A stretch of 64,000 nt of DNA from Flectobacillus rivi (GTDB lineage Bacteria > Bacteroidota > Bacteroidia > Cytophagales > Spirosomataceae), in contig NZ_JASHIE010000001.1 in NCBI RefSeq assembly GCF_030056655.1, positions 595,610 through 659,609 on the forward strand, written 5' to 3'. Position 1 is the first letter of the stretch, and every line of letters begins with the position of its first letter. The notes under the pieces were generated by a model. It saw only the letters and a list, made by a program, of their open reading frames with translations. It had not been told where the DNA came from and did no database searches. Below, piece after piece: positions 1-8,130 of the stretch. Made by a program: the position numbers and the translations under genes.

Positions 1-210
1 CTTTTTATCTTGGGCAAGAGTTTTCAATAAAGCACCATTTTGTACATCTCCTTCTACAAATTCAATCAATGGCGTTTGATCAAAAATTTGTTGAGCTTTA
101 TGTATATCTCTAACCAACAAAGTTACAGGGATTTTTTGCGCTACAAGTTCCATGGTAAAAGCATATCCGATGCTTCCTGTTCCACCTAAAATAAGAATAT
201 CTGAGTTCAT
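1..210 (-). CDS. NAD(P)-binding Rossmann protein, C-terminal part outside the window
   Basis: Seventy in-frame codons read from an ATG at 208-210 to the window edge, so only the N-terminus is visible. The start MNSDILILGGTGSIGYAF has the GGTGxIG dinucleotide-binding loop of short-chain or extended dehydrogenases and NmrA-like proteins. It is followed by a strand ending in LLVRD, where the adenine ribose is usually bound, and later by FVEGDVQN, which resembles the GDVxD segment of NAD-dependent epimerases. The substrate cannot be guessed. It could be an NmrA-type regulator or a sugar epimerase. It follows the susD gene on the same strand but is separated from it by a terminator. Confidence 0.7.
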   Translation of the reverse strand, partial: MNSDILILGGTGSIGYAFTMELVAQKIPVTLLVRDIHKAQQIFDQTPLIEFVEGDVQNGALLKTLAQDKK

Positions 211-335
211 AGTTTTGTTTGTTTTGATAGTACAAAATTGGCTCAGATAAGCATTCTTTTAGATGACTAAAAGCGAATGTCGATATGACAAAAAGCGAAA
301 AATTAACTTAAATTCTCACTTCGCAGAATAAACAA

Positions 336-367
336 AAACGCCCCTTCACCGTAGCGAAGAGGCGTTT
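336..367 (-). terminator. Rho-independent terminator after the first susCD operon
   Basis: Arms AAACGCC (336-342) and GGCGTTT (361-367) pair perfectly. After one mismatch the pairing continues with CTTC/GAAG around an eight-base loop. Read on the minus strand the hairpin is followed by a T-rich run (TTTTTGTTTA). It lies about 80 bp downstream of the susD stop codon. Confidence 0.8.
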
Positions 368-417
368 GAATAAAAGCAATAAATGATTAAGTTGATTTGT
401 ATGAGCTTCAAACTTCT

Positions 418-446
418 AAACTCAACGCTCACAACTCAGCACTCAA
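418..446 (-). repeat. Copy 1 of a dispersed intergenic repeat (GAGTGCTGA-type)
   Basis: On the minus strand this stretch reads GAGTGCTGAGTTGTGAGCG and continues with TTGAG. It matches 19 of 24 bases of the element at 56,727-56,760. It lies just downstream of the susD stop. A third, more diverged copy is at 58,062-58,095. Its function is unknown. Confidence 0.5.
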
Positions 447-448
447 TC

Positions 449-2083
449 TTATTGTTTAGGGTTCTTGATTGGAGCACTACCAGCAGCAGCAGGGTTGTAA
501 GCCAACTCATTGTCTGGTACATCCCAGTAATCTAAGTATCCGTAAGTAATAGACGCCTTTGTATTGATAGTTTTACCATCTTTAGAAATAACCACTGCAT
601 TTTTGCGACCACTATCCAATACACCCCAACGACGTGCATCGTAGAATGCTAAACCACGGAATGCTAAAGCCACACGTCTTTCTTTACGAAGTTCTTCTTT
701 TACTGTAGCCAAGTCTGTCGAAGCAAGAGCTGCCAAGCCAGCACCTTGGTAAGTACGAATATTATTGATGCTAGTAGCTGCACCAGCAATATCGCCAGTG
801 TACAATTTAGCTTCAGCTTTCATCAATTCGTTTTCTTCATAGCTACCCAACATGTATAACTCGGCCATACCAGCAGTACGGTTTGTATAAACCATAACGC
901 CAGCCAAACCATTACCGCCATCTTTGATACCCCAACGAGTGTTGAAAGCATTACCACGGTCAGAGTTACCAACCCAAACAGCAAATTGGTTGAAGTTATT
1001 AGCTAAACGCTTGTCACCAGCATTAAAATCTTGAATCAAACGTTCAGAGATTTTGAAGGTACCACCTGATGCGTTAGCACCTACACAACGAGCCGCTACA
1101 GAGTAACTCAATGGTGAGAAAATATCACCAGCAGTGTTAGTGTTACCAGCAAATACAGGGTCAGAAGAACCAACACCAGCGTTAGTCAATGTTAGAATTT
1201 GATTCCATTGAGCAGCAGTCATCGAAGCCACAGGCGTGTTTACGATGATATTACGTGCTTTCAAAGTGTTCAAGTTCTTGATAAACTGTGCTGTTGTAGG
1301 AACTACTCCTTTTCCTGTTTGGAAATAACTTGGAATCAAAGAACCCAATACTGATGAATAATCAGCGGTATTAGTGATTGCTCCTAATAAAGCAGCAGCT
1401 TTGTCGTAGTTAGCGTTAGACTCGTCAATGATTTTTTCCTTCGCTAGGTAATTTCCATTTGTCGAGCTTGAAGCATTATTAATCAAACCAGCATAGTAGA
1501 TAGAACCGATACGAGAATAAGCAAATCCTTTCCAAAGGTAAGCCCAAGCTTTAACAGTGTTCTTTTTCGTTGCAGCATCGCCAGAGAATGTTGTTTTTTC
1601 AACAACTTCCAAGATAGAGTTTGCAGCATTGTTCAAACCGTACATCAAAGCCCACTCATGGAAACCAGGGTTACCTCCTTGCTGAGCATTTACGTTAATA
1701 TTACGAAGCAACGTAATTTGCTGGCTCGGAGAGTTAGGGTTTGCTACAACTGAGCCGTCATCCAAAGTTACTGAGTTTGGTGCCGACAAGTTGTTCATGT
1801 AAGTGTTAGCAGCTTCAGCAGCTACTACATCACCCATCATTTCATGAAAACCTACAACGCCATTGTAGAAAGCTCCTACAACGCCATCATAGTATTTGTC
1901 ACCAGATGAAGTGAAACCATTAATATAGATTGCACCTTGAGCCAAACCAATCACCCCAGATTCTGTTGCAGCACTGGCAGGTGTTGGTTGGTTAGGGTTT
2001 TGAATATCGAGTTGGTCTTTGCACGACATCATCATACTACCCATGAGTAGTACCGAGAGTGCAGTAATTTTTATCTTTTTCAT
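449..2083 (-). CDS. SusD/RagB-family outer-membrane nutrient-binding lipoprotein
   Basis: This 544-residue protein is the expected surface-exposed partner of the SusC transporter just upstream (82 bp gap, same strand). It starts with a lipoprotein signal, MKKIKITALSVLLMGSMMMSC, with the lipidated cysteine at residue 21. The TPR-like SusD core is recognisable in the C-terminal half (ENELMKAEAKLYTGDIAGA, then LRKERRVALAFRGLAFYDARRW), where SusD proteins carry the EERxxEL-like segment and a helix ending in DxRRW. SusD lipoproteins bind oligosaccharides or other ligands and lid the SusC barrel. No glycoside hydrolase or protease lies next to the pair, so the ligand cannot be inferred. Confidence 0.93.
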   Translation of the reverse strand: MKKIKITALSVLLMGSMMMSCKDQLDIQNPNQPTPASAATESGVIGLAQGAIYINGFTSSGDKYYDGVVGAFYNGVVGFHEMMGDVVAAEAANTYMNNLSAPNSVTLDDGSVVANPNSPSQQITLLRNINVNAQQGGNPGFHEWALMYGLNNAANSILEVVEKTTFSGDAATKKNTVKAWAYLWKGFAYSRIGSIYYAGLINNASSSTNGNYLAKEKIIDESNANYDKAAALLGAITNTADYSSVLGSLIPSYFQTGKGVVPTTAQFIKNLNTLKARNIIVNTPVASMTAAQWNQILTLTNAGVGSSDPVFAGNTNTAGDIFSPLSYSVAARCVGANASGGTFKISERLIQDFNAGDKRLANNFNQFAVWVGNSDRGNAFNTRWGIKDGGNGLAGVMVYTNRTAGMAELYMLGSYEENELMKAEAKLYTGDIAGAATSINNIRTYQGAGLAALASTDLATVKEELRKERRVALAFRGLAFYDARRWGVLDSGRKNAVVISKDGKTINTKASITYGYLDYWDVPDNELAYNPAAAGSAPIKNPKQ

Positions 2084-2165
2084 TCCTTGTGTCGTTTAAA
2101 CTGAATACTTATTTCTGAAAATGAAGACTAAAAATAGCGTCTTCTATTGGAGAAAATTTGGCTGA

Positions 2166-5100
2166 CTAGAAACCGATATTCAAACCAACTTGGTAAGAAC
2201 GAAGGTTAGGCATAGTGTTGTGGTCTGTACCTCTATCCCAAGCAGAACCGTTTGAACCAGAAGAAATCTCTGGATCCATACCAGTGTATTTAGTGATAGT
2301 AGCCAAGTTACGACCAGTCATTACCAATTGTAGTTTTCTGAAACCTTTAATACCGAATGCTTTTACTAAGTCAACAGCAACAGAAAGGTTACGCAAACGA
2401 GCGAATGAAGCATCTTCGTAGAAATAGTTTTTCGTACCGTTACGAGAAACCTCAGCATAAACACCACGATAGAATGCAGACCATGCGCCAGTTTGTCCAT
2501 TGATAGTAATTGGCACTTGGTAATCAGCGTGAATACCATCACGGTACATCCATTCTTTCGTTTGGTTGTACAAGTGTGAGCCATATACCCAGTCAACTTG
2601 GAAGTTGAAATTAACGATACCTTTCCAGCTAAAGTCATTAATAAACGACATATTGAATTTAGGGTTAGGATCACCAAAAGCGAATTGTTTTGTTGAGAAA
2701 TACGGTGCTTTTGTAGTTTTGTTTACTACCCAACCATTACTTGCTACTTCATAATTACCACGGTTTGCTTCTGCAATTGCGAAAGTTCCGTCTGGCAATT
2801 TTTCATCTAAACTATGGATACCAAAGAAACCATACAACTGACCGATTTTTTCACCAGCTTTCAATACATAACCTGTCGAACCAGCAGCAGAAGTAATAAC
2901 CACCTCAGCACCACCACGTACAGCTGTAATTTCAGAAGATTGCTTACCGAAGTTGGTAGTGAAGTTCCATGAGAAATCACTGTTCTTGAAGATAGAAGCG
3001 TTCAATGAGAATTGGAAACCATGTGATGCTAAAGAGAATGCGTTATCTTTCAAAGTACCCACCCCTGTTGATGGAGCAGCATCAATGTTATAAATCGCAT
3101 TGTCTGTACTTCTTTTCCAGTAACTAGCGTTGATAGACAAATCATTCATCCAAGGTGTACCTTTTGCTAATGATAGGCCAATATCTGTACCAATCTCAAG
3201 TTCTTTCGAAACCTCTACGTTCAAGCCTGGGTTAGACTGTGATAATGGGAAATAGAAAGAGTTACTTGTACCGATTGTTTTAGTATTCAAAGTTACATAA
3301 CGGTCAAATTGGTTTGGTTGGATACCAGCCTCTCCATACGCTGCACGAAGTTTGAATTCTTCAATAGTACTTGCCACTTTAGAATCTTTCCAGAAATCAA
3401 ATGCTGAAAGGCGAACATAACCATCACCACGAGGGAAAGTAAATGGTGTTGAAGCAGCACCAAACGCAGAAGAGTAGTCAGTACGGAAACCACCAGAGAT
3501 ACCTGCTACTTCGCCGTAATCAACACGTTGGTTTACTAAATAACCATACGTAACGAATGGGATTTTGTAATCACTAGCGATACGGTTTGTAGGAGTCTGT
3601 GACGCGTTAAATGGCGTGTACGTAGGCAAGCCTAAACCATAAGTAACATATTCTTTGTAATAACGATCTCTCCAGTCAAATGATACTTGCGTTGAAGTAC
3701 GAATTGGCAAACTCAAACCAAAATCTTTTTGGAAATCAGTTTTAAAATAAGCTGATGCCAAGAAGTTTTGGAAGGTTGTATTATAAGTATAGTTATCTAA
3801 TTCACCTGAACCATCTGTACCATAATTACTGTAGAAAAACTGTTGATCTACAGCATTTTTATTTCCGTTTTGATTTAGGTAAGTATAGATATTTTCTTGA
3901 TGCTGATAGTTGATACCATATTTAGCATCTAATTCTACAAATTTTGGAAACTGATAGTTCAAAGAGAAATTTTGAACTACATCAACCTTATTAATCAATG
4001 AAGAAGTATATTGATTCACAAAGTTAGGGTTCGCACCGTTTACCCCTACAGCATCACCAAAATACACAGGATAGTTTCCATCAGTATCTTTGAAATCGTA
4101 ATTAGCAAATGGACGAGAGTTGAATACTGAGTAGATGATACTTCTACCTGTTGCGTCATTAATCGTATTTTTTGTATAAATCAACTGAGTAATTGAACGC
4201 AATTTCAAGCCTTTAGCCAATTCTGTACCGATATTTGACGTAAAGTTTGTTCTACCAAGACCACCCAAGTTTTTGAAGTTAGTTTCTTGTTGAGCGTGTG
4301 ACAATGACATACTGAAATCACTCTTTGCTGTACCGCCTGCAATTGACACCGAATGTTGGTGGTTAGTTGAAGGTTGGAAGAACATCGAGAAGTGATCGTA
4401 ATACTGCAAGTTTTTGTCGTAAGGCTTGTTGATTTGAACAGTTGGGTCAGTCGAGTTCCAAATAACGTTTTCTGAATAAGAACCGTAAGTAGGATCCAAT
4501 GTCAATGGTTTACCAGAACCTCCAACAACTTCATTGTTAGCGTTTGTCACAAAACCATGCATATTAGCTTTTTTCAAACCACCCACGTTCAAATATTCAG
4601 AACGGATTACGCTAGAAGATACGTCGATAGTCAATTGACCATTTTTACCTTTTTTCGTAAACAACTGAATAACACCGTTTGCACCTTGCGCACCATAAAT
4701 TGTAGCAGCAGCAGCACCTTGAACAACTTCAACACGGTCGATGGTATTCAAATCGATTGAGTTTAAGTCAGTAGTACCTAATTGGATACCATCCAACAAA
4801 ATCATTGGAGTAGTACCACGGTTGATCGTGTTAATACCACGCAATAAGATGTTTACTGGCTGACCTGGCATACCATTACCAGAAGTGATTTGAGCACCTG
4901 CAATTTTACCAACCAAAGCTTGGTCGATAGATGCTGATGGTACTGATGGTAAATTTTTAGCACTTACAGACTGTACGTCAATAGCCAATTTTCTTTTGTC
5001 TACCGCAGCACCTGTACCCGTTACCACAACTTCAGAAAGTTGTTTTGCATCCACAGCCAATTTTACGTCAATAACCGAACGGTTACCAATCGCTACATCT

Positions 5101-5342
5101 TGACTTGCCATACCTACAAAAGAGAATGAAAGTGTACCACTTGAAGGCACTGAGATAGAGTAAACTCCATTTGCATCAGTTTGGGTACCTTTAGCTGTTC
5201 CTTTGAGTTGAACAGTTACTCCAGGAAGACTAGAACCGTCTTCAGCAGATGTCACCTTTCCTGTTACTTTGCGGTCTTGTGCCATAATAAGGACACTAGA
5301 AAGCATAGTCAACAAGAAAGTCATTAATAGACTTTTTCTCAT
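2166..5342 (-). CDS. SusC/RagA-family TonB-linked outer-membrane transporter
   Basis: The 1058-residue protein has a signal peptide ending near LIMAQ. A CarboxypepD_reg-like domain follows (VTGKVTSAEDGSSLPGVTV to about residue 95), then the TonB-box region with SEVVVTGTG (about 103-111). The plug domain (about 120-235) contains ILLRGINTI and MILLDGIQL, and a long beta-barrel ends in YQVGLNIGF with a terminal phenylalanine, as is usual for BamA substrates. It forms an energised import channel with the SusD lipoprotein encoded 82 bp downstream. Its N-terminus is closely related to the second SusC at 8,131-11,322, which suggests old duplication, but the barrels differ. A promoter-like element lies about 48 bp upstream. 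Confidence 0.95.
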   Translation of the reverse strand: MRKSLLMTFLLTMLSSVLIMAQDRKVTGKVTSAEDGSSLPGVTVQLKGTAKGTQTDANGVYSISVPSSGTLSFSFVGMASQDVAIGNRSVIDVKLAVDAKQLSEVVVTGTGAAVDKRKLAIDVQSVSAKNLPSVPSASIDQALVGKIAGAQITSGNGMPGQPVNILLRGINTINRGTTPMILLDGIQLGTTDLNSIDLNTIDRVEVVQGAAAATIYGAQGANGVIQLFTKKGKNGQLTIDVSSSVIRSEYLNVGGLKKANMHGFVTNANNEVVGGSGKPLTLDPTYGSYSENVIWNSTDPTVQINKPYDKNLQYYDHFSMFFQPSTNHQHSVSIAGGTAKSDFSMSLSHAQQETNFKNLGGLGRTNFTSNIGTELAKGLKLRSITQLIYTKNTINDATGRSIIYSVFNSRPFANYDFKDTDGNYPVYFGDAVGVNGANPNFVNQYTSSLINKVDVVQNFSLNYQFPKFVELDAKYGINYQHQENIYTYLNQNGNKNAVDQQFFYSNYGTDGSGELDNYTYNTTFQNFLASAYFKTDFQKDFGLSLPIRTSTQVSFDWRDRYYKEYVTYGLGLPTYTPFNASQTPTNRIASDYKIPFVTYGYLVNQRVDYGEVAGISGGFRTDYSSAFGAASTPFTFPRGDGYVRLSAFDFWKDSKVASTIEEFKLRAAYGEAGIQPNQFDRYVTLNTKTIGTSNSFYFPLSQSNPGLNVEVSKELEIGTDIGLSLAKGTPWMNDLSINASYWKRSTDNAIYNIDAAPSTGVGTLKDNAFSLASHGFQFSLNASIFKNSDFSWNFTTNFGKQSSEITAVRGGAEVVITSAAGSTGYVLKAGEKIGQLYGFFGIHSLDEKLPDGTFAIAEANRGNYEVASNGWVVNKTTKAPYFSTKQFAFGDPNPKFNMSFINDFSWKGIVNFNFQVDWVYGSHLYNQTKEWMYRDGIHADYQVPITINGQTGAWSAFYRGVYAEVSRNGTKNYFYEDASFARLRNLSVAVDLVKAFGIKGFRKLQLVMTGRNLATITKYTGMDPEISSGSNGSAWDRGTDHNTMPNLRSYQVGLNIGF

Positions 5343-5389
5343 GAACTAATTTAGTTAAGGTTGATAATATTTGTTAAGGTTATTTGTGC

Positions 5390-5419
5390 CAAATTATAAA
5401 ATTATCAAGAAACTCACAA
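5390..5419 (-). promoter_or_regulatory. Predicted Bacteroidota-type promoter of the first susCD operon
   Basis: On the minus strand a TTG (5417-5419) is followed by 18 bases and then TATAATTTG (5390-5398). This resembles the TTG-N19-TAnnTTTG promoter of Bacteroidota with one extra base inside the -7 box. The same decamer, TTATAATTTG, occurs at nearly the same distance upstream of the second susC (11,367-11,376), which supports it. The predicted leader is about 40-45 nt. Confidence 0.5.
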
Positions 5420-5750
5420 TAGGATTTCAAAATGATATTTTGCATTTTTTCAAAATTACCTTCGTTTTTTCCTTAAAATCTACCAATTAGCCAATTTTAT
5501 TCCTGTGTATTTTAATGCGTTAGTACCTAATTTTTTCTATATACGATTCAAATTCAAGCATTTTTATAAGTATTAATTACTATAAAATATACCACTTAAG
5601 TAGTCTAATAACCGTTTAAAAAAAATTCTAATCAAATCTTAATTTTTTTTAAAAGTGTAGACTTGTATAGTCATTTTTAGCATCTATATTATGCTAAATC
5701 AAATATACATTTTCTCAAAATTGAACATTTCCAATGTAAGACCATTCATT
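5420..5750. other. AT-rich intergenic region between the two susCD operons
   Basis: About 330 bp lie upstream of the susC promoter with no plausible ORF. The stretch is very AT-rich, with homopolymer A and T runs around 5,617-5,655, as in many Bacteroidota promoter-upstream regions. No operator other than the palindrome at 5,751-5,766 was recognised. Confidence 0.4.
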
Positions 5751-5766
5751 TCAAACGCTCGTTTGA
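5751..5766. promoter_or_regulatory. Palindrome TCAAACG-CT-CGTTTGA, candidate operator
   Basis: Perfect 7-bp arms are separated by two bases. The same core, CAAACG-NN-CGTTTG, occurs at 52,707-52,720 ahead of the capsule export operon, and similarity extends into the right flank (AGCCCATAAA here, AAGCCATAAA there). It lies between the terminator of the downstream-encoded lipoprotein gene and the first susC promoter. A dimeric regulator could bind it, but none is identified. Confidence 0.4.
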
Positions 5767-5783
5767 GATAGCCCATAAAACAA

Positions 5784-5812
5784 AAAACCGAGCCCAAAAT
5801 AGGCTCGGTTTT
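5784..5812 (-). terminator. Rho-independent terminator of the second susCD operon
   Basis: A perfect 11-bp stem, AAAACCGAGCC/GGCTCGGTTTT, has a seven-base loop. On the minus strand it is followed by TTTTTTG and more T residues. It lies 20 bp past the stop codon of the small lipoprotein gene. Confidence 0.9.
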
Positions 5813-5832
5813 AGGTACAATTCAATTGTCAG

Positions 5833-6408
5833 TTATTGAATCACGTTTACTTTGTAAAAAAATGGTGAACTATAAAAAGCTCCACCTGTAATATTGGGTC
5901 CAGTGTTTGTATTAGTATATGATTGGCCATTAGTAAGCTTCATAGTACCTGTAATCTCAAAGCTATCTCCTACTGATATATCGCTTGCCGTAAGTTTGGT
6001 TGCTGACAACGCTTCGGCTGCCGTAATAGCAATCGTAGCACGTGGATAACCAGAAGTTGGGTCTTTCGTAAAACTTGAAGCAGCAATGCTCTTCAAAGTT
6101 AATTGTGCCGTAGTCTTAGTACCATTAGCAGGCGTTGCATCCACAAATTTGATTACCAAGTCATAAGATGAAAACAAGGCTCCAAAGTTAGGGGTAACAG
6201 CCTCTGCCAAAAACTCCATTTTACTAGTAGTTATGGCTGATACTTTGTATGTAAACGAGCTTGAACTTACCGGATACGGAGACACTGTACGAATGTATCC
6301 TCCTGTTTCTAAGGCATTCAAGTCGATAGGCTCAATCATTTCGGTTTTGCAAGCTCCTACCAGAAGCCCCAAAACCAACAAAATTGAATATATCTTTAAA
6401 TGTTTCAT
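5833..6408 (-). CDS. Small lipoprotein encoded at the end of a susCD operon
   Basis: The 191-residue protein has a clear lipoprotein signal, MKHLKIYSILLVLGLLVGAC, with cysteine 20. The mature part is rich in Ser, Thr and Ala and looks like all-beta sheet (for example FTYKVSAITTSKMEFLAEAV and TAQLTLKSI), perhaps one or two immunoglobulin-like domains. It follows the susD gene by 33 bp and is closed by its own terminator, so it is the third gene of the operon. Such third proteins are often extra surface ligand-binding lipoproteins (SusE/F-like position). That role is inferred from position only, as no named family was recognised. Confidence 0.8.
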   Translation of the reverse strand: MKHLKIYSILLVLGLLVGACKTEMIEPIDLNALETGGYIRTVSPYPVSSSSFTYKVSAITTSKMEFLAEAVTPNFGALFSSYDLVIKFVDATPANGTKTTAQLTLKSIAASSFTKDPTSGYPRATIAITAAEALSATKLTASDISVGDSFEITGTMKLTNGQSYTNTNTGPNITGGAFYSSPFFYKVNVIQ

Positions 6409-6441
6409 TGTATCAATTGTTAAACTTTAAAAAATTATCGC

Positions 6442-8082
6442 CTATTTGAATAAACTCGCAGGATTATTATCCCAGAACACAGGCAAAGTCATATTGGCTT
6501 TTTGTTTGGCATTGACATTTCTACTCACAAACGCCGTTGGATAGTAGAATGAACGAATGAACGGTCCTGGATTAGGGTCAAGTGCTGGTTGCAAATTGAG
6601 TGGCATACCCGTACGACGATATAAGTTGTAAGCCTCTATTCCATTACCGTACAAAGCAAACCAATATTCTGTTGCAATCACGTTGAGTTTAGCCGAGCTT
6701 GTTGTAGCACTATCATAGGCAGCAAGCACTGCTTGTACATAGTTATTTACTTGGTCAGCCCACACAATGTTATTACTGGTTTCAAATGCAGTGATTTTGC
6801 TCGACTCAGCCGATGCCAACATAAACGCACGAACATCCGCCATTGATTTACGTAATCCAGATTCTAACAAAGCTCTTGCATCGCCAGTAGTACCTAAAGT
6901 CAAAGCCGATTCGGCCAACATAAAATCGGTGAAAGACGACATCAATATAGGCTGAATCCCTGCTCCTGCCGCTCCTGCTACAAGAGATACAGGTCTGCCC
7001 GCATCATTGTCATATAATCCCCCCGCAGGATATAACCCCCAAGCGGTTCTTTTCAAACCATCGGGTGGAATACCTTCGTTACTTAGGTGGTCACGTCCCC
7101 AATAACCAACATTTGTTGGTAAACAGTAGTAATCAGTAGCAGCGTAGTGATTAGGTTTCTGATTGGTAATACAACGGATTTCGTTCACGTCTTTTGAATT
7201 AACCGTTACCTGACGATAAAAATAGGCTCTAATACGAGGGTCTTTTTTATCATACATCAAACCCATATAAGCATTTGATTGGTAATCGCCTCCGCCTGTT
7301 GGTGAATATTGACCAGCATAACGTGGGTGACGGTTATCAGGGTTTACCTGAGTTGTTCCATACTTAAAAGTTAAGTTTTGAGTAGTTGTCGAAATCAATT
7401 TGTTTCCTGCAATCAAGGTATTAATTCCTGTTTTTGAACCTGCAGCATCTATCAATTTTCTATTCAAATAGATTTTCAGTTTCAAAGTATTCGCAGCACG
7501 AATCCAGTTATCAATTGTTCCACCATAATAAAGATCCACAGTCAAACCTGATTTTGACTTGGCATTAAGGTTTTCGATAGCCTTATCCAAATCTGCTAAT
7601 GCAACTGTGTACAAAGTTGCACCCCCATCTACTTTTGGGTTAAAATTAGCGGGATCAAGTGCTTCGGTATAAGGAACATCGCCAAAAATATCTACGAAGT
7701 TCATCAATACAGACGCTCTCAATATACGTCCTACGCCTGCATGAACAAAAAACTCTCCTTGCTCTGCTAAAGGAATCAGCGTTTTAATATCATTCAAAAT
7801 TCCAGCGTAAGCGTTGGTCCAAGCTCCGTCCATACCTCCTGGCGTTACAGCATTATCATAAATGGCTGCACCAGCGTTGAGCATACGAGTAAGGCGCATT
7901 CCTGGGTCGCCCACTTGGTTGAAGTGAGTAGCATAACTCACTTGAATTTGACTAGCCAAATAGTTAATATCTGTATTATTGGTAGTCACAGCGTTGGGGT
8001 TGTCTAATAAGTCGAGCTTACACGAGCTTATGACTATCGACATCAACGCGAGCCATAAAAAATGTATTTTCTTTATCATCAT
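6442..8082 (-). CDS. SusD-like lipoprotein, SusD_2 type
   Basis: The protein is 546 residues with a lipoprotein signal, MMIKKIHFLWLALMSIVISSC (cysteine 21). The N-terminal half resembles the SusD_2 group rather than classical RagB: NPNAVTTNNTDINYLASQIQ, later VGRILRASVLMNFVDIFGDVPYTEAL, then LADLDKAIENLNAK, which is the usual TPR helix around residue 170. The C-terminal part has TEYWFALYGNGIEAYNLYRRTGMP, matching the final helix-loop of the family. It is encoded 48 bp after the 1063-residue SusC gene and should form the lid of that transporter. The ligand is unknown. Confidence 0.92.
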   Translation of the reverse strand: MMIKKIHFLWLALMSIVISSCKLDLLDNPNAVTTNNTDINYLASQIQVSYATHFNQVGDPGMRLTRMLNAGAAIYDNAVTPGGMDGAWTNAYAGILNDIKTLIPLAEQGEFFVHAGVGRILRASVLMNFVDIFGDVPYTEALDPANFNPKVDGGATLYTVALADLDKAIENLNAKSKSGLTVDLYYGGTIDNWIRAANTLKLKIYLNRKLIDAAGSKTGINTLIAGNKLISTTTQNLTFKYGTTQVNPDNRHPRYAGQYSPTGGGDYQSNAYMGLMYDKKDPRIRAYFYRQVTVNSKDVNEIRCITNQKPNHYAATDYYCLPTNVGYWGRDHLSNEGIPPDGLKRTAWGLYPAGGLYDNDAGRPVSLVAGAAGAGIQPILMSSFTDFMLAESALTLGTTGDARALLESGLRKSMADVRAFMLASAESSKITAFETSNNIVWADQVNNYVQAVLAAYDSATTSSAKLNVIATEYWFALYGNGIEAYNLYRRTGMPLNLQPALDPNPGPFIRSFYYPTAFVSRNVNAKQKANMTLPVFWDNNPASLFK

Positions 8083-8130
8083 CTAATCAGATTTAAAGTA
8101 ATTTCTACACCAAATTTCTGTGTAAGAATA